Of a DNA stretch of 23,064 nt, positions 14,506 through 20,738 are shown piece after piece. The notes beneath the pieces were generated by a model, which made no database searches, was not told where the DNA came from, and worked only from the letters and a program-made list of their open reading frames with translations. The translations under genes and the position numbers were made by a program. The stretch is from a virus. How positions within the stretch are numbered: the first letter of the stretch is position 1; each line of letters begins with the position of its first letter. Location: positions 1 to 23,064 of the IMG/VR virus record IMGVR_UViG_3300035698_003861; one strand, given 5' to 3'.

Positions 14506-14700
14506 ATGGAAATAATTAAAAAAGTTTTAATGCAGAGAGATGGAATAACTGAAGTATATGCCTCTGATATAATTGAAATAGCCGTCGATGAATTAGATGA
14601 ATTAATTAAAGATGGGGATATTACAGAGGCAATGAATATCTGTGAAGAACATTTTGGTCTTGAGGAGGATTATTTAGAGGAGTTAATAAAACTATTATAA
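14506..14700 (+). CDS. Conserved-type 64-aa acidic phage protein
   Basis: ATG preceded by TAGGAGGAAA. Very acidic and helical. The pattern MQRDGIT...ELDELIKDGD...AMNICEEHFGLEEDYLEEL recalls a short hypothetical protein repeatedly seen in tailed phages (MQRDGM...GD...ICEE.FGLE.DY), from memory and not searched. No known activity. The single Cys sits in the conserved-looking ICEE. Confidence 0.72.
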   Translation: MEIIKKVLMQRDGITEVYASDIIEIAVDELDELIKDGDITEAMNICEEHFGLEEDYLEELIKLL

Positions 14701-14712
14701 GGAGAGTATGTT

Positions 14713-15060
14713 ATGGAAACTAATAAACTTAATAGAAAGATAATCTTAAACGATGAGATTATTAGTAACTTACACAAGCGGATTGGTAGACTAAAGGGGA
14801 CGTTAGTTCCACTTACAAGTAGGTTAGAGGGGCTTATAGAAGAAACTCTTGAGTTAAAGAAAGATCAGTTTATAAGAGATAAGAAAGTTACAGTTGTTAG
14901 GAAGAAAAAAGCTCCTAAGAAGAGGGCTAGAGTGTCAACACGTGAGAGGGAGTTAGCTACTATGCAAAAGTTTCTGGATAAAATGACTAAATTAACTCCA
15001 GAAGAATTAATTCCAATAATGCACATCGTTAGAAAGGGATATGATTATGACGATGACTAA
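14713..15060 (+). CDS. Coiled-coil FIRDK-family protein B
   Basis: 115 aa, with ATG preceded by AAGGAGAG. Paralogue-like to the 102-aa protein at 13189: an N-terminal coiled coil (residues about 15-52), QFIRDKKVTVV (about 53-63), a highly basic linker (RKKKAPKKRARVSTRER) and KMTKLTPEELIPIMHIV near the end, closing with an acidic DYDDD tail. The basic linker suggests nucleic-acid contact. Its last bases contain the start of the next gene. Confidence 0.75.
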   Translation: METNKLNRKIILNDEIISNLHKRIGRLKGTLVPLTSRLEGLIEETLELKKDQFIRDKKVTVVRKKKAPKKRARVSTRERELATMQKFLDKMTKLTPEELIPIMHIVRKGYDYDDD

Positions 15061-15271
15061 AGCATTAAATAGGAGAGGTTTAACAGAGGAGAGGTTTAAA
15101 ACTGTGGTTGAAGCTACTGCAGATCGTTTAGGGTTTATGGCTACTATTGATTTCCAGACTAATGGAATTAACTTAGAGGAAATGGCTAGTGGTATTCATT
15201 TTAATGTTATAGACTGTGCAGAAGAGTGCTATAAGATGATAGAGATAGAACTCGATGCTATAGGAGATTAG
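15047..15271 (+). CDS. Unknown 74-aa early protein
   Basis: Three in-frame ATGs occur (15041, 15047, 15053). The one at 15047 has the best distance (8 bases) from AAAGGG. It overlaps the end of the previous gene by 14 bases. Helical N-terminus (GLTEERFKTVVEATADRLGF), then a short strand region and an acidic C-terminus with two Cys (VIDCAEECYKMIEIELDAIG). No family recognised. Confidence 0.65.
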   Translation: MTMTKALNRRGLTEERFKTVVEATADRLGFMATIDFQTNGINLEEMASGIHFNVIDCAEECYKMIEIELDAIGD

Positions 15272-15275
15272 AGTT

Positions 15276-15506
15276 ATGGAAAATATATCTATTAAAGAAA
15301 GTAGAAAGATGGCTAAGCAGATTATAATAAGTGTAGTTAAAAAATCTGAAGTTGATGAATCTGTTTTATTTATACTGGCTTCCTTTTGTACTGCAATGGC
15401 TAAGGCAGGTTCAATAGAAGGAGCTCCTAGTATACTCGTTGAAGTTCTTACAGATATACATGAAAAGTTAGACTCAGTTATGTCTAGAGGTAAAACTATA
15501 CATTAA
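15276..15506 (+). CDS. Unknown 76-aa helical early protein
   Basis: ATG preceded by AGGAG, 4 bases after the previous stop. Probably all-alpha: KESRKMAKQIIISVVKKSEV, then a moderately hydrophobic helix (ESVLFILASFCTAMAKAG), then ILVEVLTDIHEKLDSVMSRG. The hydrophobic stretch is short and contains polar residues, so a membrane span is uncertain. Hairpin repeat copy 3 follows five bases after its stop. Confidence 0.68.
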   Translation: MENISIKESRKMAKQIIISVVKKSEVDESVLFILASFCTAMAKAGSIEGAPSILVEVLTDIHEKLDSVMSRGKTIH

Positions 15507-15511
15507 ACCTT

Positions 15512-15536
15512 GCTACGTTCAATCGGTGTATGTAGC
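15512..15536 (+). repeat. 25-nt hairpin repeat, copy 3 (early block)
   Basis: Arms GCTACGTTCA and TGTATGTAGC with loop ATCGG; nine of ten positions pair (one G-T, one T-T mismatch). The flanks TTGC and GCAA extend the dyad. It lies between a stop codon and the ribosome site of the next gene, as in copies 1 and 2. Confidence 0.75.
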
Positions 15537-15556
15537 AATTTAAGGAGGTAACTAAA

Positions 15557-15697
15557 ATGCTAAGACCTAAAAGAATAATCCGTCTATGGGAATTTAGCAC
15601 AGAGGTACAGACCTGGCTAAAGATTAGAGATATTAATTACTCTTTGGAGAACTTGCTATATTGGGCTTCAGAGGGTTACATGTGTCAATGTTTATAA
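15557..15697 (+). CDS. Unknown 46-aa early protein
   Basis: A short frame starting at an ATG with a strong AAGGAGG upstream and ending 12 bases before the next gene. It has a basic N-terminus (MLRPKRIIRLWEF), Trp-rich helix (EVQTWLKIRDINYSLENLLY) and a C-terminal MCQCL. No family recognised. The strong ribosome site and the fit between neighbours support it. Confidence 0.6.
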   Translation: MLRPKRIIRLWEFSTEVQTWLKIRDINYSLENLLYWASEGYMCQCL

Positions 15698-15709
15698 GAG
15701 GGAATAGTT

Positions 15710-16078
15710 ATGAGAAAGCCAATTTATAAGATAGTAAGTATAGATAAATGTGGAAATTTGTGCAGTCAATTTGCCACTAGTAAATATAAAACTACTTACC
15801 AAATAGGAAAAGTTACAAAAGCTAAAAAAAATAGTTTAGGTCTATTTTGTTTTAGAACTTTAGAACAGGCTAAAGGGTGGTATAGAGCATCTGGAACTTC
15901 TCACTATTGTAAATATATAATTAAAGTAGAACCTATAGGTAGAGGTAAGAGTCCTAAAAGTATGGGTAGTTTTAAAGATTTAGGACGTTATTATAAGTAT
16001 CCAAAGGAGTTTAGACTAAATCCTCCAGTTGATACTATATGCTATCCTGCCGTTAAAGTATTAGCTATAGTTAAATAA
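15710..16078 (+). CDS. Unknown 122-aa basic early protein
   Basis: ATG preceded by GAGGGAA. A beta-alpha-type protein: KPIYKIVSIDKCGNLCSQFA, TTYQIGKVTKAKKNSLGLFC, then RTLEQAKGWYRASGT, a Gly/Lys/Ser loop (GRGKSPKSMGSFK), and a C-terminal AVKVLAIVK. Strongly basic overall. In my recollection, strings like FRTLEQAKxW occur in short phage proteins of unknown function. No catalytic motif was identified. Confidence 0.72.
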   Translation: MRKPIYKIVSIDKCGNLCSQFATSKYKTTYQIGKVTKAKKNSLGLFCFRTLEQAKGWYRASGTSHYCKYIIKVEPIGRGKSPKSMGSFKDLGRYYKYPKEFRLNPPVDTICYPAVKVLAIVK

Positions 16079-16104
16079 TTAAAATCTTATAAGGAGAAAC
16101 TATT

Positions 16105-16461
16105 ATGAAAACAGATTATCCAGAATTAGAGAGAAAGGAAGTAAAGTATGCTTCAGGTAGTACAGTATCTGCAGGAATAGTATCTGGCTGTAATTACCAT
16201 ATAGGTATTACAATTCAGCATGCTTTTGATCATGAAATATATCTATTATGTTTAATAGGTAGAAGTAGTCCTAGGTTTAAAGATGTTGGTAATGCAGTGT
16301 CAAATTCAAACTATCGTAAAAGATTTCATTATATAGTTAAAAGTATCCAAGAGGGGTATTTTAATGCTCAAAAATATTTAGAGTATACAGGTAGAGGTAT
16401 TAGCTCACTATATATAGAATGTCAACAACCTTCAGCAAAAACTTGCCCATATAATACATAG
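16105..16461 (+). CDS. Unknown 118-aa early protein
   Basis: ATG preceded by AAGGAGAA. A mixed alpha/beta soluble protein, with Gly/Ser-rich N-terminal strands (YASGSTVSAGIVSGCNYHIG), a helix with Tyr/Arg (NSNYRKRFHYIVKSIQEGYF) and C-terminal Cys (YIECQ, KTCPY). No known motif. It ends the operon segment that precedes the promoter of the RHH-type gene. Confidence 0.7.
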   Translation: MKTDYPELERKEVKYASGSTVSAGIVSGCNYHIGITIQHAFDHEIYLLCLIGRSSPRFKDVGNAVSNSNYRKRFHYIVKSIQEGYFNAQKYLEYTGRGISSLYIECQQPSAKTCPYNT

Positions 16462-16480
16462 AGTAAATAACTCTTTCTAC

Positions 16481-16509
16481 TTGACAAAGGATTTTTTATA
16501 TGATATGGT
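16481..16509 (+). promoter_or_regulatory. Promoter for the RHH-type gene
   Basis: Perfect -35 TTGACA (16481-16486), 17-base spacer and -10 TATGGT (16504-16509, four of six consensus bases). It lies in a 125-base gap and reads into the gene at 16587. Confidence 0.65.
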
Positions 16510-16520
16510 TTATTATAAAG

Positions 16521-16538
16521 ATATTTTGGAGAAAATAT
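16521..16538. promoter_or_regulatory. Candidate operator dyad
   Basis: A perfect dyad, ATATTTT and AAAATAT around GGAG, placed about 12 bases after the -10 of the preceding promoter. That position suits repression of the downstream gene, possibly by its own RHH-type product. It is inferred from position and symmetry only. Confidence 0.45.
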
Positions 16539-16586
16539 TTATTTCACACAGTTATAAAACAAAACTAATTTAAAACAGGTAAAAAT

Positions 16587-16991
16587 ATGCCAAATACGTA
16601 TGTAGCCAGTTTGCGTTTAAACGCTAGGGTCTTAGCTTCTATTTACAAGAGCTTTATTAAATCAGGAGTTGAGGTTAATTCTATTAATGAGTTAGTTAGA
16701 TTAAGTCTAAACTCTTATTTAGAGTTTTTAGTAGAAATGGATGTTATAGATAAAATCGACTTAGAGGATGAAGCTTGGAATATCCTTAACAATGCTGGTC
16801 TTATAACTAAAAGAGCTAAGGAGTCAAATAAAACTATTTTAAGAAAAGTATTACAGATAGAATCTATGAAAGGAGATTCTATGCAAGAGTATATAGATGG
16901 GAGAAAGATTACTAAGGGAAATCAACAGGGATTTAAAAAGGATAGTCCTGAAGTTTTAAAAGCTTTAGAAATGTTAAATAAGGAGGATTAG
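16587..16991 (+). CDS. Putative ribbon-helix-helix regulator
   Basis: 134 aa. An N-terminal strand (YVASLRLN) followed by two helices (ARVLASIYKSFIKSG and SINELVRLSLNSYLEFL) matches the ribbon-helix-helix layout of Arc/MetJ-type DNA-binding proteins, in which paired strands enter the major groove. Residues about 50-134 form a longer charged tail (NKTILRKVLQIESMKGDS; KGNQQGFKKDS) that may add oligomer or partner contacts. It has its own promoter and a dyad between promoter and start, which suits autoregulation. The ribosome site is weak (CAGG). Fold assignment is by secondary-structure rhythm; no search was run. Confidence 0.6.
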   Translation: MPNTYVASLRLNARVLASIYKSFIKSGVEVNSINELVRLSLNSYLEFLVEMDVIDKIDLEDEAWNILNNAGLITKRAKESNKTILRKVLQIESMKGDSMQEYIDGRKITKGNQQGFKKDSPEVLKALEMLNKED

Positions 16992-17043
16992 AAATAAATG
17001 TAGATAAATAAAAATAACTAAAACTTTATAAGGAGATTAAAAG

Positions 17044-17259
17044 ATGTCTAAAAAATGTAAAATAAAGTATCTTAGAAAAGATTCAAATAAATTAAATACT
17101 GGTACTGTACTTCCTATACTTCCATTAAAAGAAGCTATTACTTTAGCTAGAAAATGTAATGTACAGTATGAAGCAGCTAATCATTGGGTAGTAGATGCTG
17201 AGACAGATGAAGTTTTATGGGAAAGGGAGGATGATATAGATGCTAATACCAGAAACTAA
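17044..17259 (+). CDS. Unknown 71-aa early protein
   Basis: ATG preceded by AAGGAGA. A small protein with a basic N-terminus (MSKKCKIKYLRKDSNKL), a central LPLKEAITLARKCNVQYEAA and an acidic C-terminus (ETDEVLWEREDDIDANT). The helix then WVVDAETDEVLWE hairpin resembles small single-domain phage proteins, but I cannot name a family. It overlaps the start of a 56-aa membrane gene by 20 bases. Confidence 0.7.
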   Translation: MSKKCKIKYLRKDSNKLNTGTVLPILPLKEAITLARKCNVQYEAANHWVVDAETDEVLWEREDDIDANTRN

Positions 17260-17410
17260 GATAGACAAGTTTGTGGATTTTATCAGAGGAGCTTTAGCAG
17301 TTATTATATTAATAGCGTTTATAATAACTATAATACTAACACTTATATCAGATAACTTTACATCTTGCTTCGTTCAATCGTTGAACGCAGGAGAGATGGT
17401 TAGGAGATAA
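17240..17410 (+). CDS. 56-aa single-span membrane protein with embedded hairpin repeat
   Basis: ATG at 17240 with GGGAGG nine bases upstream; it overlaps the previous gene and ends 3 bases before the next ATG. One hydrophobic segment spans about residues 18-36 (ALAVIILIAFIITIILTLI). The residues after it (SCFVQSLNAG) are encoded by hairpin repeat copy 4. A second small membrane gene (21134) also ends in a copy of this repeat. Function unknown; it may be a small membrane effector of host takeover. Confidence 0.62.
   Translation: MLIPETKIDKFVDFIRGALAVIILIAFIITIILTLISDNFTSCFVQSLNAGEMVRR
17367..17391 (+). repeat. 25-nt hairpin repeat, copy 4 (inside a small membrane gene)
   Basis: Arms GCTTCGTTCA and TGAACGCAGG with loop ATCGT; eight of ten positions pair, including the CGTTCA/TGAACG core. 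It lies within the last third of the 56-aa gene and ends 16 bases before its TAA. Confidence 0.68.
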
Positions 17411-17413
17411 AAA

Positions 17414-18343
17414 ATGACAGAAGCTAAAAGCTGCGGTAATTGTGGTAATGGTAAAATAGCTACTAATATATCTTGTAGTACTAATAATCCAGAATTATTT
17501 CACTCCTGTGATTATTATGATAACTGGGAACCAATATCTATAAGAAAAGATTGTACAACTTGTTCTGAGGGGCATAGACATCATCCATCAGGTGCATTTT
17601 GTCATGTAAGAAATCCTATAGTAATAGATGATTGTAATTATTCTAATAATTATAAACACTGGAAACCAATACCATCACCAATAACTAAAAAGGAGAATAA
17701 AGAAATAAAACCAACTAATGAAGAGATAATAAAGGCAGTAACTATAGATATTGAAAGGTGGGAGAAAAGAAAAATCGGTAAGATTATTACTGATGATTGT
17801 AGTCTATGTCGTATATTTAAGTATAATAATGGTGGTGGACCTAATTGTGATATGTGTCCTTTTCCTATAGATTGTTTTACAGGTCCTAACTCATGGACTG
17901 CATTAAGAGACCATTATAGTCGTGAGCATTTACAGTATGATAGCAAAATTACAGGTAATATTGACTATAGTTATATTAGAGGTTTTGCTAACTGCTGTGA
18001 TTCATATTTTGATGATTTACTAAGTGATCTTAAAATTATTAAAGAGAAGTCTAGTAAACCTAAAGAACCTACTTATAAGATAGGTGATTTAATTATGGAT
18101 ATATCAGATTCTAATAATTATATTTATACAATAGTTAATCTGGGATATGAGAATTCTATGTGTTGTGTAGGACTTTTAAGAGAGAATAAAATATCTATAG
18201 GTTTAACGCTTATAATGGGTACATCATCTATAAAAGTTCAGAATCAAGAAAAGATAACTCAGCAGGAAGCAGATAAACTCTGTAGAGGAAAAGCTATACA
18301 TTGTAAGAAGAAAGGAGAAAACTATTATGCGCTCACCCTGTAG
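17414..18343 (+). CDS. Cys-rich protein with duplicated zinc-type modules
   Basis: 309 aa, with ATG preceded by AGGAGAT. Residues 7-41 and 47-86 are two copies of one module: Cys7, Cys10, Cys21, Cys32, Trp38-x-Pro-Ile, then Cys47, Cys50, Cys63, Cys74, Trp83-x-Pro-Ile. A third, different domain follows (about 116-205): CxxC at 129/132, Cys145 and Cys148 in CxxCPFP, Cys154, LRDH (His167) and His172. A C-terminal beta region begins KIGDLIMDIS (about 224). The third domain is shared with the protein at 21742, in the same order and spacing. Zinc binding is likely from ligand spacing; function is unknown. DNA, RNA or host-protein binding are all possible. Confidence 0.78.
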   Translation: MTEAKSCGNCGNGKIATNISCSTNNPELFHSCDYYDNWEPISIRKDCTTCSEGHRHHPSGAFCHVRNPIVIDDCNYSNNYKHWKPIPSPITKKENKEIKPTNEEIIKAVTIDIERWEKRKIGKIITDDCSLCRIFKYNNGGGPNCDMCPFPIDCFTGPNSWTALRDHYSREHLQYDSKITGNIDYSYIRGFANCCDSYFDDLLSDLKIIKEKSSKPKEPTYKIGDLIMDISDSNNYIYTIVNLGYENSMCCVGLLRENKISIGLTLIMGTSSIKVQNQEKITQQEADKLCRGKAIHCKKKGENYYALTL

Positions 18344-18509
18344 AGAATGTTCAAAAATCTATGACAACAAAGATGAATGTGTAGATACGTGTCCTATACT
18401 AAAAGCATTCCAGAGTCATTTACTCACTAATCGTGCCGGATTAGAAACTATACATCAGGATATATATACTGTTAGTTTACAAGGACAACGCTATTTTGGA
18501 AAACATTAA
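18327..18509 (+). CDS. Small Cys-rich protein, probable zinc knuckle
   Basis: 60 aa, with ATG preceded by AAAGGAGAA and overlapping the previous gene by 17 bases. Cys5, Cys8, Cys18 and Cys22 (CRECSKIYDNKDECVDTC) make a compact four-Cys site, followed by a helix with Gln/His/Leu (FQSHLLTNRAGLETIHQDIY). Zinc binding is inferred. No family named. Confidence 0.68.
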   Translation: MRSPCRECSKIYDNKDECVDTCPILKAFQSHLLTNRAGLETIHQDIYTVSLQGQRYFGKH

Positions 18510-18517
18510 ATTTAACA

Positions 18518-18546
18518 TTGACAACCACAAGATATTATATTAAAAT
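18518..18546 (+). promoter_or_regulatory. Promoter 1 upstream of the 122-aa gene
   Basis: TTGACA (18518-18523), 17-base spacer, TAAAAT (18541-18546): both hexamers are at or near consensus. It lies in a 215-base gap after the four-Cys gene. A 63-codon frame that would begin at this TTG is rejected because it would be made of the promoter itself. Confidence 0.68.
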
Positions 18547-18611
18547 AATAACATCTTTATGGAGAAAAGATTATCTATTCAAAACGTCTTTCTGTAAATA
18601 CATTAAACTAC

Positions 18612-18640
18612 TTGACAAAGAAATTCCGTTGTGTTATAAT
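18612..18640 (+). promoter_or_regulatory. Promoter 2, perfect consensus
   Basis: TTGACA (18612-18617), 17-base spacer, TATAAT (18635-18640): a fully consensus sigma-70-type promoter, the strongest in the window. The expected start is near 18647, leaving an untranslated leader of about 78 bases. Confidence 0.82.
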
Positions 18641-18659
18641 GGTTTTAACACTGAGGAAC

Positions 18660-18676
18660 GCAGGCATGGTGCTTGC
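18660..18676 (+). other. Leader hairpin
   Basis: GCAGGCA (18660-18666), loop TGG, TGCTTGC (18670-18676), pairing at seven positions with one G-T. It lies in the leader between promoter 2 and the 122-aa gene, near the expected 5' end, where it could protect the transcript or modulate translation. Confidence 0.55.
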
Positions 18677-18724
18677 AATATAAATGCAGTATTATTAATC
18701 TTTCTATAATAAGGAGAACTAAAT

Positions 18725-19093
18725 ATGGAAATTTCTGCAAAAACAAAATTAGGTGATGGTGATGATGCGCAGGTTATTGAAACTACTTGCACATGGAAAG
18801 ACATTACAACACTGGCAGACCTTGTAGAGGTTTGTGGTGGAGGAGATGTTGGTGAGGGAGTTGTACTCTCTAATGCAATAGCACAGATTACTGTGGCAAT
18901 CCAGGCACGGATTCGTGGTATTGTAAAAGCAGGTGGTGATCCACAGGCTATGCTGAATGAGTATGTTCCTGGCGTTAAATCTGCTAGATCTTCTATATCT
19001 ACCGAGGACAGAGCTGTAGCAATGTTCGCTGGTATGGATGCTGAAGCACGTGAGGCTTTTATTGCGAAACTGAAAGAAAAAGCTGAGGGTTAA
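18725..19093 (+). CDS. Unknown 122-aa protein under a very strong promoter
   Basis: ATG preceded by AAGGAGAA. Acidic and Gly/Ala-rich: a beta-type start (EISAKTKLGDGDDAQVIET), a glycine-rich turn (EVCGGGDVGEGVVLS), helix (NAIAQITVAIQARIRGIVKA), and a C-terminal helical region (TEDRAVAMFAGMDAEAREAF) ending in Lys/Glu. No membrane span or known motif. It differs from its neighbours in higher G+C and use of CTG, GCA and CGT codons, consistent with selection for high expression or recent acquisition. It is bracketed by a perfect promoter and an intrinsic terminator, so it is probably expressed alone at a high level. An abundant DNA-binding or host-inhibitory protein would fit, but nothing proves it. 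Confidence 0.8.
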   Translation: MEISAKTKLGDGDDAQVIETTCTWKDITTLADLVEVCGGGDVGEGVVLSNAIAQITVAIQARIRGIVKAGGDPQAMLNEYVPGVKSARSSISTEDRAVAMFAGMDAEAREAFIAKLKEKAEG

Positions 19094-19096
19094 AAG

Positions 19097-19133
19097 TATT
19101 ATAAGGTGCTTTCTACAGCACTCATAATATTTT
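19097..19133 (+). terminator. Intrinsic terminator after the 122-aa gene
   Basis: Stem TATTAT..GTGCT / AGCAC..ATAATA with small internal loops (AAG and TC) and a 6-base apical loop, followed directly by TTTT. It starts three bases after the TAA. Confidence 0.7.
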
Positions 19134-19137
19134 CTCC

Positions 19138-19201
19138 GAGTAGGAAGAGGGCGGTTAGGGTGTTTAGTTATATCCGAAGCTGGATGAACCTCTTCCTACT
19201 C
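19138..19201 (+). ncRNA. Candidate structured RNA with perfect 13-bp stem
   Basis: GAGTAGGAAGAGG (19138-19150) is exactly complementary to CCTCTTCCTACTC (19189-19201). The 38-base internal part can form a second hairpin, ATCC GAAGCT GGAT (about 19172-19185), and an alternative GGTT/AACC pairing (19153-19156 with 19187-19190). There is no open frame or ribosome site across it, and it is less AT-rich than other gaps. It could be a trailing RNA made by read-through of the terminator, an independent small RNA, or a processing site. I could not match it to a known riboswitch or ribozyme. Confidence 0.5.
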
Positions 19202-19240
19202 AACCACATAAGATTAAAAATAATATAAGGAGAGTGTCTA

Positions 19241-19759
19241 ATGAATGATACTTGTATGTTTACTCATAGATGTAATAATCATGCACCTATTTCAAATTCC
19301 TACAGTTGTAACAAACCTAAGTTAGAAAATCTCATAGATGAACGAATCCAGATAGCTCTTAAACATATGGCTTCTAAAGCTTATGTTAGAGATAGAACTA
19401 ATACTATTATGAATCTGTATATTAAAGATCATAAAACAGAACTGCCAGTAAACCATAAAGTTAAGGTATGTTTTAAATCTGGTAAAAAACAGTATACATA
19501 TCATACTAACATTAAACTTAAACAGGGTGATTATGCTATAGTAGAAAGTCCCTATTCAGGTTTAGAAGTTGTTAAGGTTATGTGTAATAGTAGAAAATAT
19601 GATCTTAAACCCTTTAAAAGCATAATCCAAAAAGTAGATTTATCTAACCATAAAGAAAAAGTTGTTACTTGTCTATATCATGCTAGTATTAATTGTGCAG
19701 GTTGGAAAACTAATAGCTTAGGGTGTAAAAATAGTTGTAATCATAATACTAAGGAATAA
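19241..19759 (+). CDS. Unknown 172-aa protein with Cys/His-rich ends
   Basis: ATG preceded by AAGGAGAG. The N-terminus (residues 1-25) holds Cys5, His9, Cys11, His14 and Cys23; the C-terminus (about 143-168) holds Cys143, His146, Cys151, Cys161 and Cys165. Between them lie a helix (LENLIDERIQIALKHMASKA) and a beta domain with VKVCFKSGKKQYTYHTNIKL and GDYAIVESPYSGLEVVKV, which looks like a small SH3-like barrel. Strongly basic. The Cys/His clusters may form two zinc sites. No named family; nucleic-acid binding fits the charge. Confidence 0.72.
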   Translation: MNDTCMFTHRCNNHAPISNSYSCNKPKLENLIDERIQIALKHMASKAYVRDRTNTIMNLYIKDHKTELPVNHKVKVCFKSGKKQYTYHTNIKLKQGDYAIVESPYSGLEVVKVMCNSRKYDLKPFKSIIQKVDLSNHKEKVVTCLYHASINCAGWKTNSLGCKNSCNHNTKE

Positions 19760-19764
19760 CTAAT

Positions 19765-19878
19765 ATGCCTACTTGTTTTTATGATAATAACTATTGTCGT
19801 CATAGAGAGGAGTTGTTAGATCATAAGCTTCTTTCTATCCAATGCTCTAAATGTAAGAGAAATATAGGGATTATATAA
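19765..19878 (+). CDS. 37-aa zinc-ribbon-like peptide
   Basis: ATG preceded by AAGGA, five bases after the previous stop, ending one base before the ligase start. It holds four Cys (positions 4, 11, 27, 30) with CSKCKRN at the end, like a minimal zinc ribbon. Too short for firm assignment. Confidence 0.55.
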   Translation: MPTCFYDNNYCRHREELLDHKLLSIQCSKCKRNIGII

Positions 19879-19879
19879 T

Positions 19880-20716
19880 ATGGGAAAACGTGCAGGTATA
19901 ATGTTATGATATCCTTTTGAAGAAAAGCGTTTAGCTAAGTGGAAGTATCCAGTTATAGTCCAACCTAAGCTTGATGGTGAGCGTTGTCGAGCCATAGTTA
20001 AAAATCACAAAGTTACTCTTTTGTCTAGTGAGGAAAATGAGATAACAAGTGTACCTCATATTAACGACTGGTTAAACCGTACCTGTAATGATATAGAGCT
20101 AGATGGAGAACTCTATACACATGGACTTAGTTTTGAAGAAATTCATTCCAGAGTTTCAAGAACTAAGAATATCCATCCTGATCATAAGCAGATTCAATAC
20201 CATGTTTTTGATATAATAGATGAACGTGAACAGTATGTTAGATTAGATTATCTTAATAAGCTAAGAGACTCTCTATCTATTAAGGTAGTTAAGTGGTATG
20301 CTGTTATAGATTTTAGTGGATTAATGGAACTGTATAAACATATTTTAGATCAAGACTATGAGGGGATTATAGTTAGACACCCGACAGCTTCTTATATCCG
20401 CAAGCGTTCTATCTATATGATGAAGTTTAAACCTAAGAAAGATGATTGGTATACTGTAGTTGACTATAAAGAGGAGATAGATAAAGATGGAAATCCTAAG
20501 AACTCTCTTGGCGCTATTATTTGCACTAGTGATGGTGGGGATAGGTTCTCAGTTGGTAGCGGTTTTACTAGAGCTAATCGGGATAAATACTGGCTCATGC
20601 GAGAGGGGTTAGCAGGCATGCTTTGTCATGTCCAGTATCAACATATAACTCCTGGCAAAGGCGTACCTAGATTTCCAATATTTGTGGAGTTACATAGTAT
20701 AGATAAATTATTCTAA
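19880..20716 (+). CDS. ATP-dependent DNA ligase, interrupted by in-frame TGA at codon 10
   Basis: Seals nicks by forming a lysyl-AMP intermediate. Read from the ATG at 19880 the frame gives 278 residues with one TGA (19907-19909) in place of residue 10. Beyond it all ligase motifs are intact: motif I KLDGER (Lys30 catalytic, 30-35), ELDGEL (about 74-79), FDI (110-112), EGIIVR (161-166) and KFKP (182-185), then an OB-fold domain with GRGF-like SVGSGFT and a C-terminal VPRFPIFVELHSI. Length fits the minimal phage ligase class. No ATG, GTG or TTG occurs between the TGA and the catalytic Lys, so the enzyme cannot be made by a downstream start. The open part alone (20021-20716) lacks motif I. Either the TGA is read through, is a sequencing error or a recent mutation, or initiation is non-canonical. 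The ribosome site (AGGG) is weak. Confidence 0.85.
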
Positions 20717-20738
20717 AATAATATAAGGAGAGGCTAAT

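Noticed and set aside
15512-15536. Resemblance of the hairpin repeat (GTTCAATC) to a tRNA T-arm
   Set aside because: The palindrome pairs the TTC inside the stem instead of leaving it in the loop, and no acceptor, D or anticodon arm is nearby.
18518-18709. 63-codon plus-strand frame
   Set aside because: It would begin at the TTG of a promoter -35 box, has no ribosome site, and runs through the perfect promoter at 18612-18640. The interval is better read as promoter and leader.
19138-19201. Hammerhead-like CTGGATGAA in the structured RNA
   Set aside because: The conserved CUGAUGA core is interrupted by an extra G and the GAAA partner is not placed correctly, so a self-cleaving ribozyme is not supported.
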